A stretch of DNA of 64,000 nt, taken from positions 1,220,001 through 1,284,000 of the forward strand of contig JAINUG010000192.1 in NCBI GenBank assembly GCA_029706075.1, given 5' to 3'. This stretch comes from Aldrovandia affinis. Its lineage: Eukaryota; Chordata; Actinopteri; Notacanthiformes; Halosauridae. A program made the position numbers and the translations under genes. Positions 1 through 14,644 of the stretch are shown here, piece after piece; the stretch's first letter is position 1; every line of letters begins with the position of its first letter. The notes beneath the pieces were generated by a model. That model searched no databases and was not told the DNA's origin. It saw nothing but the letters and a program-made list of their open reading frames with translations.

Positions 1-2187
<2,187 letters not shown>

Positions 2188-2494
2188 CTCCCAACTCCCA
2201 CCACACCCCCTCTCAGGCATAGCGGTATAACGATAACCCTCCTCCCCCCGGTCATGCCCCCTTACATTAACTCCTCCCCACTCTGGTCACACTCCTTCAG
2301 ACTTAGTTAGCTACCTGAGGCACCAAGCATTGAGCACCAAGCGTTAAACCCTCCTTCTTTCCTCTCAGGCCACACCCCTTCTAGCCGAGTCAAATATTTA
2401 CACCTCTCCTCTAGCCACGCCCAACCTTGCTGCTCACAGTCACTCGTCCGCTGGCCCTGAACACGGATGACATTCAGATTCACTTCTCATGCGG

Positions 2495-2690
2495 ATTGCG
2501 GATATAGCTCAGTGGATAGGGGGGACCCACCCTGAACATAGAAAGATTGGATTTCCCCCCCATCTCCACCCCAGTCGGTGTGTGGTGAGTGTTCTGGCGC
2601 AAAACAACTGTCGTGCGTTAACAGGGTGGATGCTACACATTGGTGGTTGAGATGAGCTACCCCCCCCCCAAATGAATTCAATATAATCAT
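2495..2690 (+). repeat. Decayed tRNA-headed fish SINE
   Basis: The head GCGGATATAGCTCAGTGG resembles a tRNA 5' half with box A. It is followed by TGTGGTGAGTGTTCTGGCGC and a GGTGGATGCTACACATTGGT block known from a widespread fish SINE family. The 3' end is degraded into a C tract. Confidence 0.55.
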
Positions 2691-2853
2691 GGTGAATCTG
2701 TGATGCATCTGAGTAGAACTTATGAGGGAAAAAAACAATTGGCCAGTGTCAACTCCTGCCCCTACACCCAAATTTTGCCCAAATCCTCCTTTTTCTCATC
2801 AGTATTGCCGTTGTCACATGACTGGTATTTAAGCAAGATTAATTGTGAACATG

Positions 2854-2879
2854 ATGTGTGTGTGTGTGTGTGTGTGTGT
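2854..2879. repeat. (TG)n microsatellite
   Basis: Uninterrupted TG dinucleotides within the probable 3'UTR. Confidence 0.9.
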
Positions 2880-4005
2880 CCCGCCAAACAGAGTTTAAAA
2901 TATCTTTGTGTACCGCTGCATGCCATCTGAGCCCAGCTATTTATTTTTGCTCTCCTGTACAAACGAAGCAGGGGAAAAGAATGAGCAGTATCGCGGAGTC
3001 ACCAAGCGGAGGAGAGGGAGAACAGAGAACATTTCACTTTATGGATATTCAGATCCTGCTGCTCTATCTGTTTACGTATTTATTCGTTTTGCCAAAGTGC
3101 GCTGGAGAACACCAGAGAAGTCCAGAGCGACTTTGCGTCCTCTCACCCCTCCCAGTCTTGTGAAAATGTGAAAAAGAGTGAAAGTTATGACAGCCTCACC
3201 AGTGTCTTAAGTGTCACATTGGAGGATATATCAGTTTGTTCAGAGAAAGGGACCCTCACCACAGGACAGTAGCCATGTTAGAAAAGCTTATCTCATTTCC
3301 AAAGTGTCAAGAACTGGGCTGCCACAGAATGGGCATCTGCACGAGGATGTTAACATAATATCTAGATCACAGCATATAGATATAAAGATGATTATGAGAA
3401 TATTTTAGTTATATATATATATATTATTAGTCCAGTTCACTTTAAATATATTTTTCAAATATATGAAATAAAGTGTGCTTTAAACCTTTTAAGTGTAATT
3501 ATGAGCCTGGAGAAGGACTGAAATGCAAAACTTGATGTTGCGAACCATTTTTGTTTCCTGTTGCCGTGTTAAACATTTACAGAAGAACAAGCTGGTCATT
3601 ACACGTGTGTAGCACACTCGGCTGGTGAGCGAGTTGGGAAACCTGTTATTTACAAATCTGCTTTGTTCAATGAAACTCGTTTAAAGTTGACCATGATGCC
3701 TGAGAGAACCTAGTCACATATAAATGCAGTCTTTTTTTGTAATGTTTATTATTTGTTAATAATAAATGTTGTCGTAGTGTGCCGTCTGTGTAACTCGATG
3801 CGTTATGTACCATGGAAGAGTTGTATATGGCGTTGTATACAAATACTGTTGTAAATGTCCAGATGTGTGCTTAGACGACTGGTCAATTCTAATGGACCTC
3901 ACTCCAGAGTAGATGTATGTACAGTGTATACATAAGCGTTTTGTTTCTAGTGCTTTCGATGCATGGAGATCACACTTGTCAATGGTGACGAAAATTGATT
4001 TGTGG

Positions 4006-4011
4006 AATAAA
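4006..4011 (+). terminator. Candidate poly(A) signal of V-ATPase B transcript
   Basis: Canonical AATAAA with a GT-rich element about 20-45 bp downstream. Competing hexamers are at 3467 and 3761. Confidence 0.5.
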
Positions 4012-4034
4012 TACGATTCTGTTCAACTGGCGTG

Positions 4035-4815
4035 CATGTGATTTGTGTTGTAGCCTTGTGAGCACTAGATGGCGCCAAATGACAGCTGCGTGACATGAGC
4101 CTCGCTGAGTAGTGAGCATGGGGATGTCCACTGTGTAAGACGACGTTGTCCTTGCAGCATCAGGACTAGATCGCGATTCAAAGCGCACTGCTAAATTAAC
4201 GTCACGCCGCCAGACACCTTCCAATTTAAAATCGGGGCGGTGATGTTCTGTGCAACAGAAAAAGATTCTGTTCTGCTTTGCGTGTCGTGGCGTGATCAGG
4301 AAAGGAGAGGCAGAGGTGAAGTGTGAAAGATTTTGCCTACTCTCATCGAAGCCAGGTTCATGTTGAATTGTTATGGTTGTGCGATTGCAAGAGAGGTCAA
4401 GTTAAGAGGTTAAGGGTCACTGCTGTTTACCTTAAGCCTATAATAGCTTTGGAAGAACTGTAATTTTCCCCACACTGAACATTCAAATAGACATAGTGTC
4501 TGGGAGAACCAGTACATTTTATCTGAGGTAAATTTGATGACTGCAGGACCAAATTTAAATATATTTAAATTACATGACATTCAAATGTGGTCTGGGAGAA
4601 CCTGCTTCTGAGGCCTTGAGGCACTGCAGGACCATTTCAGTTATTAATACATGACATGCAATCCTCAATCCTGACCTGACTAACCCCAAATTCTATCAAA
4701 AACATAACTCTGGCTGATAGACTTACACGATTGTTGCAATTGGCAGCCTACTGATGCACATGCATATGTCTGATGTGTCAGATGTACCACTGTGCAGGTG
4801 GAGAATGGGCATATA
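4035..4815. other. Intergenic, no gene seen
   Basis: No domain-bearing frame was recognised. Two loosely similar segments (about 4495-4550 and 4590-4640) share TCTGGGAGAACC and CTGCAGGACCA, suggesting a local duplication. Confidence 0.6.
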
Positions 4816-5329
4816 CAGTGGGGTCCAAAAGTCTGAGTCCACTACCAAGATCTGTTGGTTTTCATCATTCATCGAAAACTAACACAGCATTTTTACTCAT
4901 GGTATTTGTTATTCAAGAACGTCATAAAACACTGATACAAATGCAAAAAATATGTTTGTTTGAGAAAGGATGGTATGAAATTGAAATATCTATAAATGTT
5001 TTGTTTGCACACCATTGCCTTACATTTCCTCAAAATGTTGTGACACCTTATTTTTCATTTAAATGTAAATACATGCACACTCCTAATACACAGTGTGAGT
5101 TGTTTTGGTCTTGTAACAATTAATATTGACGTAATTAATATGGTCCTCTATGTGTTCTCGTTGATACTGCAGGTGCTTTAATCATGAAAAAGGACACTTT
5201 GCAATTTTACCAGCAGAGCTCAGTGAAGTAAGTTAGAGGTCAAATTGTTCTCCTGAGTAAAGCTTTTGTGTTAGTTTTTGATGAATGATACAGATCTTGA
5301 TAGTGGACTTAGACTTTTGGACCCCACTG
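4816..5329. mobile_element. Tc1/mariner-type MITE, 514 bp
   Basis: Terminal inverted repeats begin CAGTGGGGTCCAAAAGTCT and match over 39 bp with two mismatches. After an 8-nt gap they continue through a CATCATTCATCxAAAACTAA block. A TA dinucleotide flanks each end (4814-4815, 5330-5331), the target duplication of this superfamily. No transposase motif was found inside, so it is a non-autonomous copy. Confidence 0.88.
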
Positions 5330-5774
5330 TAGGTGGAGAGCAGAAATGCAGCTAATTGCCCCCAGCTGTAGGGTAAATGAGGAAAGGGCAAACGGAAGGA
5401 ATGACACCTGCTTTCAGACCAGAGCTGCCAGGCTTCTTTCAAAAGCCTGCCAAAAGTGTCTGCCAAAAAAAGTTAAAACCATGGTTTTGCACAACCAATG
5501 TCCACAACAATAAAAGCCATTCAACACCATTCATTCAAGAAAAGGTAAAAAAAAAAAAAACTGTCAACTGGTTTAAAACAAAACTAGTATCTAAGAAAAT
5601 GCAAACATGGCCATTTCTAGGAATGAGTCAATTGTGCTATTTTAGTCCAAACTGTTTCTCTTAAGTTGACACAATTAAAAGAAAAAAGCCAGAATGCCAG
5701 TTGGCCTTTCAATCGTAAGTCATTGAGAAATCCATGAAAATTCCGCTAATTTGTGTGAAAAGGCACTGCTACAC

Positions 5775-6500
5775 ACAGACCAAATAAAGGAAACACCAAA
5801 CAATAAATGCATATTAATAACCAATAAAGAGTTGGACTAACTCATCAGACCATATTACTTTATTCCACTGCTCAGAAGTCCAGGTTTGGTGCCCATTACC
5901 CCAGGTTTTGCGTTGTTGCACATTGACCTTGCGGTTTCCAAATGGCAGCCCTACCATAAATATCAGGTTTGTGAAACTCACGATATACAGCTTTTGATGA
6001 GACTGAGTTATTTTTGACAAGACCATTGTTTTGTGGTTTTTAGTAACTATCCTGTTAAGTGCCCGTCTATTGCTGTCAGTGAGCTTTGAATTTCCACCGT
6101 TGTTCTTCTTTCCTGATGCACATTTTCCTTGTTTGGCATATGTATGCCGTCATGATTTTTGACACCGTTCCCCATGACACATTACATAATTGTGCTGTTT
6201 CTGTGACTACCGCCCCTGCAATTCAGGCACCAACTGTTTTACCTCTCTCAAAATCTGTTAGATCTCTCACGTGGCTTTCGGAACTTGCCTAATAAAGTAT
6301 TCACTTTAAAACGTTAATAGCAGAAACTGATTGGTAATTAGAATTGACATTTATATGAAACTATATACATATCTATATATATACATGCATACAACTATAT
6401 ACAAACTATAACGATATAACATATTGACTCCTTTTTAATTGCAGTGGTTTTTCATTTGGTCTTTCCATTATTTTGGAAACACCAAATGAAATGTTATCCC
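5775..6500 (-). pseudogene. Decayed Tc1-like transposon (copy 1)
   Basis: Read on the minus strand, about 5850-5930 encodes TWTSEQWNKVIWSDEL. This is the Tc1 transposase block containing the first catalytic Asp. Terminal-type sequence GGAAACACCAAA occurs near both ends (5787 and 6474). The copy aligns along its length with the element at 20.09-20.9 kb. Stops and frameshifts interrupt it, and no functional protein is possible. Confidence 0.7.
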
Positions 6501-6504
6501 CCTG

Positions 6505-9500
6505 TATGTTGATGGTTGTTCAGGAGCACTATGCCTTTATAAACAGGTCTGGTGAAAGCAAGAAGCAATTTGGTTGATTACCAGTCAGCCTCAGCTGTGC
6601 ATGCCAGTACGCGAGACTGCTGCTGTCCATGGTCCTGAAGGCCTCAGACTTTGGGAGACAGCAGGAAGTTCTGTCAGCAGCCGAAGGGGAGGAGCAGCCC
6701 TTTCTGCGCGAGAGGACTTAATGGCTCAAGATCGGACAGATCACAGGCACCTGATTGACCAGAAGAGTCGCTAATAAGGGGGATGACCTGCAGGTACCAC
6801 CCTCCCTACCGCCCTGGCTAATTATGAACCACCCCAGTGTCATGGTATGGATTTGGACTGTTTGCTTAAATAATAAATTAATTAATTAATAAATAATTAA
6901 TAATGCATTATTACGTATTATATCATCACATTATGATGATTATAATCATGATATTTAATATTATGATTATATTACCTGACATAAAATGTGTGGGGAAAAA
7001 AGCTTTTATCAGAACTAAGGTGTTCTTGGGAGTGTGTCTCGGTTATGTATTTCTCACTCTGTTGCTGCAAAAAGTATTTAACCGCCTTAAAATAATGTTT
7101 ACTTTGGAGAAACACTTTGATCGCGCGCATAACTATGACAGATGACGTGATGTTGGCCTGGCGTGCCGGCCTGTAAAGCATAATGCATTGCTCAACAGGG
7201 CCGTCTGTGTGGAAATGTGAAAACAGTCGATTCGCACTGAGCTATTCTCCGCTGTAGTTGTTAGAAGCGCAATAAATTAAAGAACCCACGTGAGATCTAT
7301 CTTACAACCCTCCCGGGGAAATGCGCCGCAGGCGAGGAATCTCATCCATCTATTAATGGGTTTTAGAAATTCCCCGTGCCCGTAGGAGTCTTTGTGACTT
7401 CATCATTTAACAAGGGCTTCCAGCGGTCGACAGGTGCAGTAATGGTACAAGGTTAACGGCAGAGTCGTGTCCTCAGGTTCTGTCAGACGCAATAAAATGC
7501 ACCGTAATGACCGTTCGCTCTTCGCTCTACGCAGTGTTCGCAGTTCATAACGTGGACTGCACTATGTCTATGTATACTACACCGTCACAGCACAAACTAG
7601 GAACAGTTTATAGTAAAGCGGTTTGTGTCGGTCCTCGTTAAGAAAATCTGCAATATATTTTAGTATGCGGTAATATTACCAGAAGTGGTGTATTTATATA
7701 TGAAACCCCCCAAACTGCTTTAAGTGAGAAGTTAAAGGTTTTGATCAAAAGCCGGAAAAGACAGGAAATTCAAATGAGCATCAAAACCTTTCACTTCACA
7801 TATTCACTAACCAGGTGTTCCTGCACACAGTTTTGACACTTGCTACAGTAGCCTACTGTAGCTATGTTAGTCTAATGTACTTCAAACAACATACGGCTAC
7901 TTCCGGGCAGGGACACACTGGGCACGGGCAGGTTGCTTAGGGTCAAACCTTCTCTCAAACCGCCTAATTCAGAGGAATAATGAGCCTAGTTTTGGGGATT
8001 TAATTTGCAGAGTTTTTACGCCGGAAAGTGGTATTAGGCCTATATTAAATATCTTTTAAATTACAGGTTAAAAAATGATGCAGCATTTCCACATACTAAC
8101 AACCTGTAATGTCTATGATACTGTCTATCCGTGACAATGGAGTTCCTTTAGTAGAGGAATAATGACAGATGGCAACAGAAGTAGTTTTTTTGGCTCAGAT
8201 GTATGTAAAATTGTAAAACAACGCTTGCTAGTGAGTGGAACAGTCGGTGGGTCAACTTGCACATATGCATTTGATAACTGGACAGCAACAGGGATGAATG
8301 AATGAATCTTTACTGCCATGGCCGTTATTAGTGCCCAAAGCTTGTACTTATCTTCTCCACACTCCTGTCATTGAAAAACGATATAAGGAAAAACAAGGGG
8401 AACATATGATGGTTGACGTCTATTACAACGACGTCGCTATTGTTAAATTGATTCGTCCAATCACGCATCAGATTTTTTTGCATCTGGCTGGATGGAGAAA
8501 ACAAATGGTGCAGTTCAACAAGTGACCACATGGTGGAGATGTTGCAATTTACCCTTAAGGTTTAGGTGTGCACACATGTATCAGAAATAACTAGAACATG
8601 GTGTTCTTATTTATTAATTTTTTTCTGAAGGGGAACTGTTCAAAGACGCTCTTTAAGTGTTTCGAAAATGGCACAATTACAGGGCATTTTGAAGGAGGTT
8701 TCAACTCTGAATTCTAATTGCCCTTTCTCTATTCAAACTCTGAGATTATGCACAAAACAGAAATATTCAAGAATGGCATTACACGGGAGAGGAGACTGAC
8801 AGAACACACACGTGTCCAGTTAGCTCAGCTGAATTTTTTTACAGAACAATATTTTATCCCTATTTTCTTTATTCCCTATTTGTAATGGCCAATTGCAATT
8901 GTGGGGGTTGGGGGTTAACATACTGCTTTTCACTCTGAAGTCCACTAACTGAGCTGTGCATGGAGAACTGCACAAAGTATGCAAGTGGTGCACACAGACC
9001 ACGGGACTCCCTTCCACAGTCTGTTCAAGTTTTCAGTCTCAGTTTTGTAAGACAAGAGCAGGCCTGTTGAGTCTATTGATCTTCACCTTATTTTAGCTCA
9101 TAAATTCATGTGGAAAATTGCCACTCCTGGAATTTTCCCCACTATGAGACAACCAGTATTAAGATGCTTTTAATGACCTGCATTCTTGGACCTCTGTCAG
9201 TGAGACCGTGACCTGCAGGAAAATGTTATTCACTGTATAAAGGTTTAAAAATCCATACCTGTCATATGCACCTTTCGTCAGAGAGAGCTACAGAGTCGGT
9301 GGAATCTATATAAGCAGGGGAACACCCTTAAGCTCTCGGCTTGCTAGAATCTTATGAAGTCAAAAACTGGCCAGAACTCACTTGATGCAATTTAAATAAA
9401 AATATATATGTATTTTGAAATGACTTTTTAAACAATTTAGTTCCTTGCAGATCCACCCACATACTTTTTGTGGATTTGCCTTCCTCACAGTCTCTGCCGG

Positions 9501-9980
9501 AATCATTCAACTGCCTCTCGCTACAGCGCTAAATATGGCTATAGGCAGCGACGAAAGAGCTCCCCATCAATCCTGCACTGTTAAAAACTCATCTCCACTG
9601 ACCCAAGCACTGAGATGGCTAGAGTGAGAACCAGAACTTGCTGTTTTCATAGGCTTTTTGGTAATATGTAGTGCTATAAAATAAATAAACTTAGAAAGTA
9701 CAGGTGCCCACTTTCTCAAAACACATGTTGGGGCCGAACACTTTAATTCAAGTAATTTTTTAGGAGTGTAAAAAAGAGTAGGCTAAATGCATGGGAACAT
9801 ACACCACGTTTGTCATCTGCTTCGACAGGTTCATTCTCACTGAATGGTGAGAATCAGCTCTCTTATATGAAATAATTGGGCAGAGGCCTAGCCTCCCATT
9901 AAAGATGCAGTGGTCAGTTACAGATGCATAAATGAATAGATAATAGAAACATAACAGATACATAAATAATACGAATAAAA
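6505..9980. other. Intergenic, no gene seen
   Basis: The interval includes an AT-rich stretch at about 6860-6985. Elsewhere it is mixed-composition DNA without recognisable protein domains or structured repeats. Confidence 0.6.
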
Positions 9981-9982
9981 AA

Positions 9983-10062
9983 AATCCATCCATCCATCCA
10001 TTTCTAAGCCGCTTATTCCTGGTCAGGGGTCGCGGGGGTGCTGGAGCCTATCCCAATCGGGC
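9983..10062 (-). repeat. Conserved teleost retroposon 3' tail, minus strand
   Basis: It starts with (CCAT)n at 9983-10001 and continues with AGCCGCTTATTCCTGGTCAG and GCTGGAGCCTATCCC. This is the reverse complement of the tail seen at 1700-1793. The (GGAT)n 3' terminus is typical of this retroposon end. Confidence 0.65.
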
Positions 10063-10064
10063 GA

Positions 10065-11518
<1,454 letters not shown>

Positions 11519-11910
11519 AAGGCTTTGTCCTTAACTTTAAATGCAAATGTGGCGTTTTTTTCTTAACACAGTTTGGTTAATTAATTTAGCAGATTTTTAA
11601 GCTCGCCAAACTGTACAGGTGAAGATAAACTAACACGCTTGTATGTCTCTGTGTGACAAATTTCAGGAGAAACGTTGATTGAATTGAGATTTAAGATTGA
11701 CAGGACACCACTAAAGTTTTTTTTTTGGCTTCTGTGTACGAACACGGGTCTGTGGCCTGGGCACAACTGTGTCACACTCGAAATGCCAGTGTGTGCAGTG
11801 GGCAAACGTGCAGCGCCCATTGCTATTACTGCCGAAAATACTCAAATATGATTTTTACATGTTCGGCAGACACCCAGGGTGATATAAATAGTTAATATTT
11901 TTACCCATTT

Positions 11911-12010
11911 CTGCATTTCTGCAGCTGGATATTTTCAGAAGCAATTCAGGTCATGCACACTGCTGTTTGCTTAAGGGTGCAGCCGATGGTCTTCTCATTA
12001 CACGCCCAGA
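11911..12010 (-). repeat. SINE fragment, minus strand
   Basis: The reverse complement reads CACCCTTAAGCAAAC, CCTGAATTGCTTC and ATATCCAGCTG. This is the middle part of the SINE seen complete at 25.8 kb. The head and tail are missing or eroded. Confidence 0.6.
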
Positions 12011-12032
12011 TTTACTGAATTCAAATTTACAT

Positions 12033-12087
12033 TTTTAAAATAAAGGAGAGCCTTAAAAGACCTTTAAGGCTCTCCTTTATTTTAAAA
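12033..12087. repeat. Perfect 25-bp inverted repeat, 5-nt loop
   Basis: The arms 12033-12057 and 12063-12087 are exact reverse complements around the loop AGACC. The stem has AT-rich ends and a GGAGAGCC core. Confidence 0.95.
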
Positions 12088-12111
12088 TCAAAATGGACAC
12101 CTGCAATTGAG

Positions 12112-12113
12112 TG

Positions 12114-12145
<32 letters not shown>

Positions 12146-12204
12146 TATATGCGCACATGTATAAACACATTCACACACAGATGCACACATGCATGCGTGC
12201 ACAA

Positions 12205-12237
<33 letters not shown>

Positions 12238-12434
12238 CACGCATGCATAAACAGGCATGCACACACACAAAGACACAAACACACACAGACATATATGCGT
12301 GCATGTATAAACACATTCACACACAGATACACACAGACACAAACACACACAGACATATATGCGCGCATGCATAAACACCCGTTCGCATGCACAGATACAG
12401 GCATGCACACATGCACACACACACACACACACAC
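12112..12434. repeat. Compound (CA)n / CATATATGCG tandem repeat
   Basis: CA tracts alternate with a larger unit built on ACAGACATATATGCGxxCAT and ATAAACAC, repeated near 12140, 12288 and 12350. There is also a (AT)n block at 12221-12236. The structure is purine-pyrimidine alternating throughout. Confidence 0.9.
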
Positions 12435-12449
12435 AGCTCTCTCTTTTCA

Positions 12450-13850
12450 TGCCAGTGGGAGTTGACAGGCCTTAGGGGTCGCTCAGATTCATGGATCCAG
12501 CACTTGGCTAGGCGTTGTTTTCTGTCATTTGGGGGTGAACTGTGGTGGCTTTCCCACATACCTGGGAATACCTGTCAAGCCTACAACTGTTCTCCCGGCC
12601 TATCAGCCAATAGCCTTGCAGGTCAGGATGACAATGGCATTGATGTTAGCTTGATGAGCTGGTCAGAGAGCCGTGGGGTCATAAGTTCAGAGGTTGATCC
12701 ATCTCTCTGCTGTTTCCTTGGGGGGGGTTGTGGTCTGGGGTCATCTCCTCAGTGTCCCCTGTAAATTGTGTCCAGTGTTTCTACACCCCCCATCCTACTG
12801 CCACAGCCATTTCCTTTCATGCTTCCTTTTCTGCACTCCGCCCAATGCTGCACTGCTTTCATCTCTGAGCTGTGATTGGCAGCTGAAATCCTTATAATTC
12901 ATGATGAACAGGCAGACAGCACGGGGAAATAAAATGATTCACAGGCGGGCATTTCTTCCAGTCCAAACAGAGACTAGAATAGAGTAGCTTTTGCTATCCT
13001 CTCTTTCTCTCTTTTCTTTTGTTCCTCCTCTTACCCTCCCTCCCTCTTCCTTTCCCACTCTGTCTGCCTGTGGAACGGACATTCAGAGTTAGAGCAGCTT
13101 TTGATCTTCTCTTTCCCTCTCTCCGCTCTCATTCCCTCCCTCCCTCCCTCCCTCCCTCCCTCTCTGTCTGCTGTCTGCTGGCGAAATGGAGGAAAATTGT
13201 ACCTTTTCTCTTTCGCTTGCTTTGCGCGGTGACGTTGCCATGAAATCACCGGTCAGCCTTCTTGCTCTGTGGTGGCGGGGTGTGGAGGCGCTGCTGTGGC
13301 GGTGAGTCACCCCGGATGTGACAGAAGTGTTTTTCGCCCTGCACAAAGCCCGCACCACTGACACTGGGCACAACCGCTAACACCGAGCCAGCGCCTTATT
13401 AAATTAACACCATCTGTGTGCGTGACCGATTACCGCCATGCCCAGCCGATCAGAGGGATCTGGCCCGGCATGGAAGCAGAGAGCCTGGTATGTGCTGCTG
13501 GGGTACAGGGACTGCCAATGGTGAAAATTGATTCCAAATATTGAGTAATGGGAAGGGGCAGGGGCAGGGGAGGGTGGGGAGATCTCGCCGGGGATGGTTC
13601 CAAGGTCATTAGCAGCGTGACAAAGGCAGTGACGGATTGGGGATCTTCTTGCCGTGATTCGAGGATTGTGGAGCGAAGCCAGCAGGATTATGGAGCTTTC
13701 TGGACAGCTTGTGAAATCATGCAGCGCAGCTACAGTTTAGCTTACACCCAGAGCCTCAGTTTTCAAGGTCTTTCATTTCGAGGTGGCTCTCTTTAATAAT
13801 AAGGGTATTTGTTTCTACTAGACTGTGTACAGTGCCTGATGAATACCTGT
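12450..13850. other. Intergenic, no gene seen
   Basis: Contains a pyrimidine-rich tract at 12990-13165, including (CCCT)n at about 13132-13162. Otherwise no recognised gene or mobile element. Confidence 0.6.
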
Positions 13851-13856
13851 TGGGCC

Positions 13857-14225
13857 GGGGGCCCCTGGAAGGCGTAGCGGTAAAGGCACTCTCCTGGAGT
13901 GCAAGTTGCCCACTGCAGCCAGGGTTCGATTCTGGCTGGGAGTTCTGCTCAGAGGGCGGCGATTGACTGTCCGTCCCAGGGAGTGGGGAGGGAAGCCGGC
14001 ATGGGCTCGTCGCGTTTACAGAAGGCTTCCCAGTGGGTATTGGAATCACGGTCGATGGCTCGGCGGAGTCCGTCTCGAAGGAGGCGGTTCACCCGCCCAT
14101 GTCGTCCCTGGGTAGTGGCTGGTCCCGTAGTTGCATGCGGCAGGCTCGTGGGGGGGGGGTTGAATTAGGGTATAATTGGCCACCAAGGGAGAAAAGAGGG
14201 GGGGAATTAATTACAAACAAGATTA
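13857..14225 (+). repeat. SINE family B, copy 1 (full length)
   Basis: A tRNA-like head has box A-like GGCGTAGCGGTAAAGG and box B-like GGTTCGATTCTGG. A long body follows, with GATTGACTGTCCGTCCCAGG and the 3' block AGGGTATAATTGGCCACCAA. Homologous copies occur at 23929-24193, 34210-34445 and 57363-57735, which defines a repeat family of about 350-370 bp. Confidence 0.75.
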
Positions 14226-14427
14226 AACAAACAAAATAATAAAACCTGTTAGGGCTGGATCTATTGCAAAACACACATTCTGATATGTTCTGATGAAATA
14301 TGAAAAAATGATCACAACTTTCTGATGCTTGAATTCACCTTTGTCATTTGCATTTATGGCCATCGTTTGCCATAATGGCCTTGGCAGTTACTACAGACAG
14401 TTAAAGTATCCGTTAAATTGATGGCAT

Positions 14428-14640
14428 ACAAGGGGTAGACAAAATAATGTAAACACCAAAGGAAAAAGGACTCATATTGAAGCAACTAAATCACAGTTAA
14501 ATGAAATGTTGAATCGCAGGTGCGGGAGTCACAGAAACTGCAAAAGTATGCGTCAAGGAGAACGGCGTCGAAAATCACGACGGCAGGCACCAAACTAATA
14601 TTCGTTGATTCTTTAGTCAAAAGCAGCATCGACAAAGGAC
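14428..14640 (+). pseudogene. 5' end of a Tc1-like transposon (copy 2)
   Basis: Terminal sequence GGGGTAGACAAAATAATG followed by AAACACCAAAGG matches the reverse complement of the end at 20.87-20.90 kb. The next 150 bp align with the N-terminal (helix-turn-helix) region of the same element. CpG dinucleotides are kept here where the 20-kb copy has TG or CA, so this copy looks less decayed, but it is truncated. Confidence 0.65.
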
Positions 14641-14644
14641 GGCG

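Larger units (their letters stand above)
2188..4030 (+). other. Probable 3'UTR of V-ATPase B gene
   Basis: No coding exon follows the stop codon. AATAAA hexamers occur at 3467-3472, 3761-3766 and 4006-4011. Only the last is closely followed by a GT-rich stretch (about 4031-4055), so transcripts probably end near 4025-4035. The interval also holds a decayed SINE (2495-2690) and a (TG)n tract (2854-2879). The UTR extent is inferred, not shown. Confidence 0.5.

Noticed and set aside
7140..7320. GC-richer patch as a promoter or CpG island
   Set aside because: CpG density is modest and no adjacent first exon is visible.
12077..12465. Cys/Val-rich or His/Thr-rich frames at the CA repeat
   Set aside because: Pure translation of (CA)n and related dinucleotide repeats.
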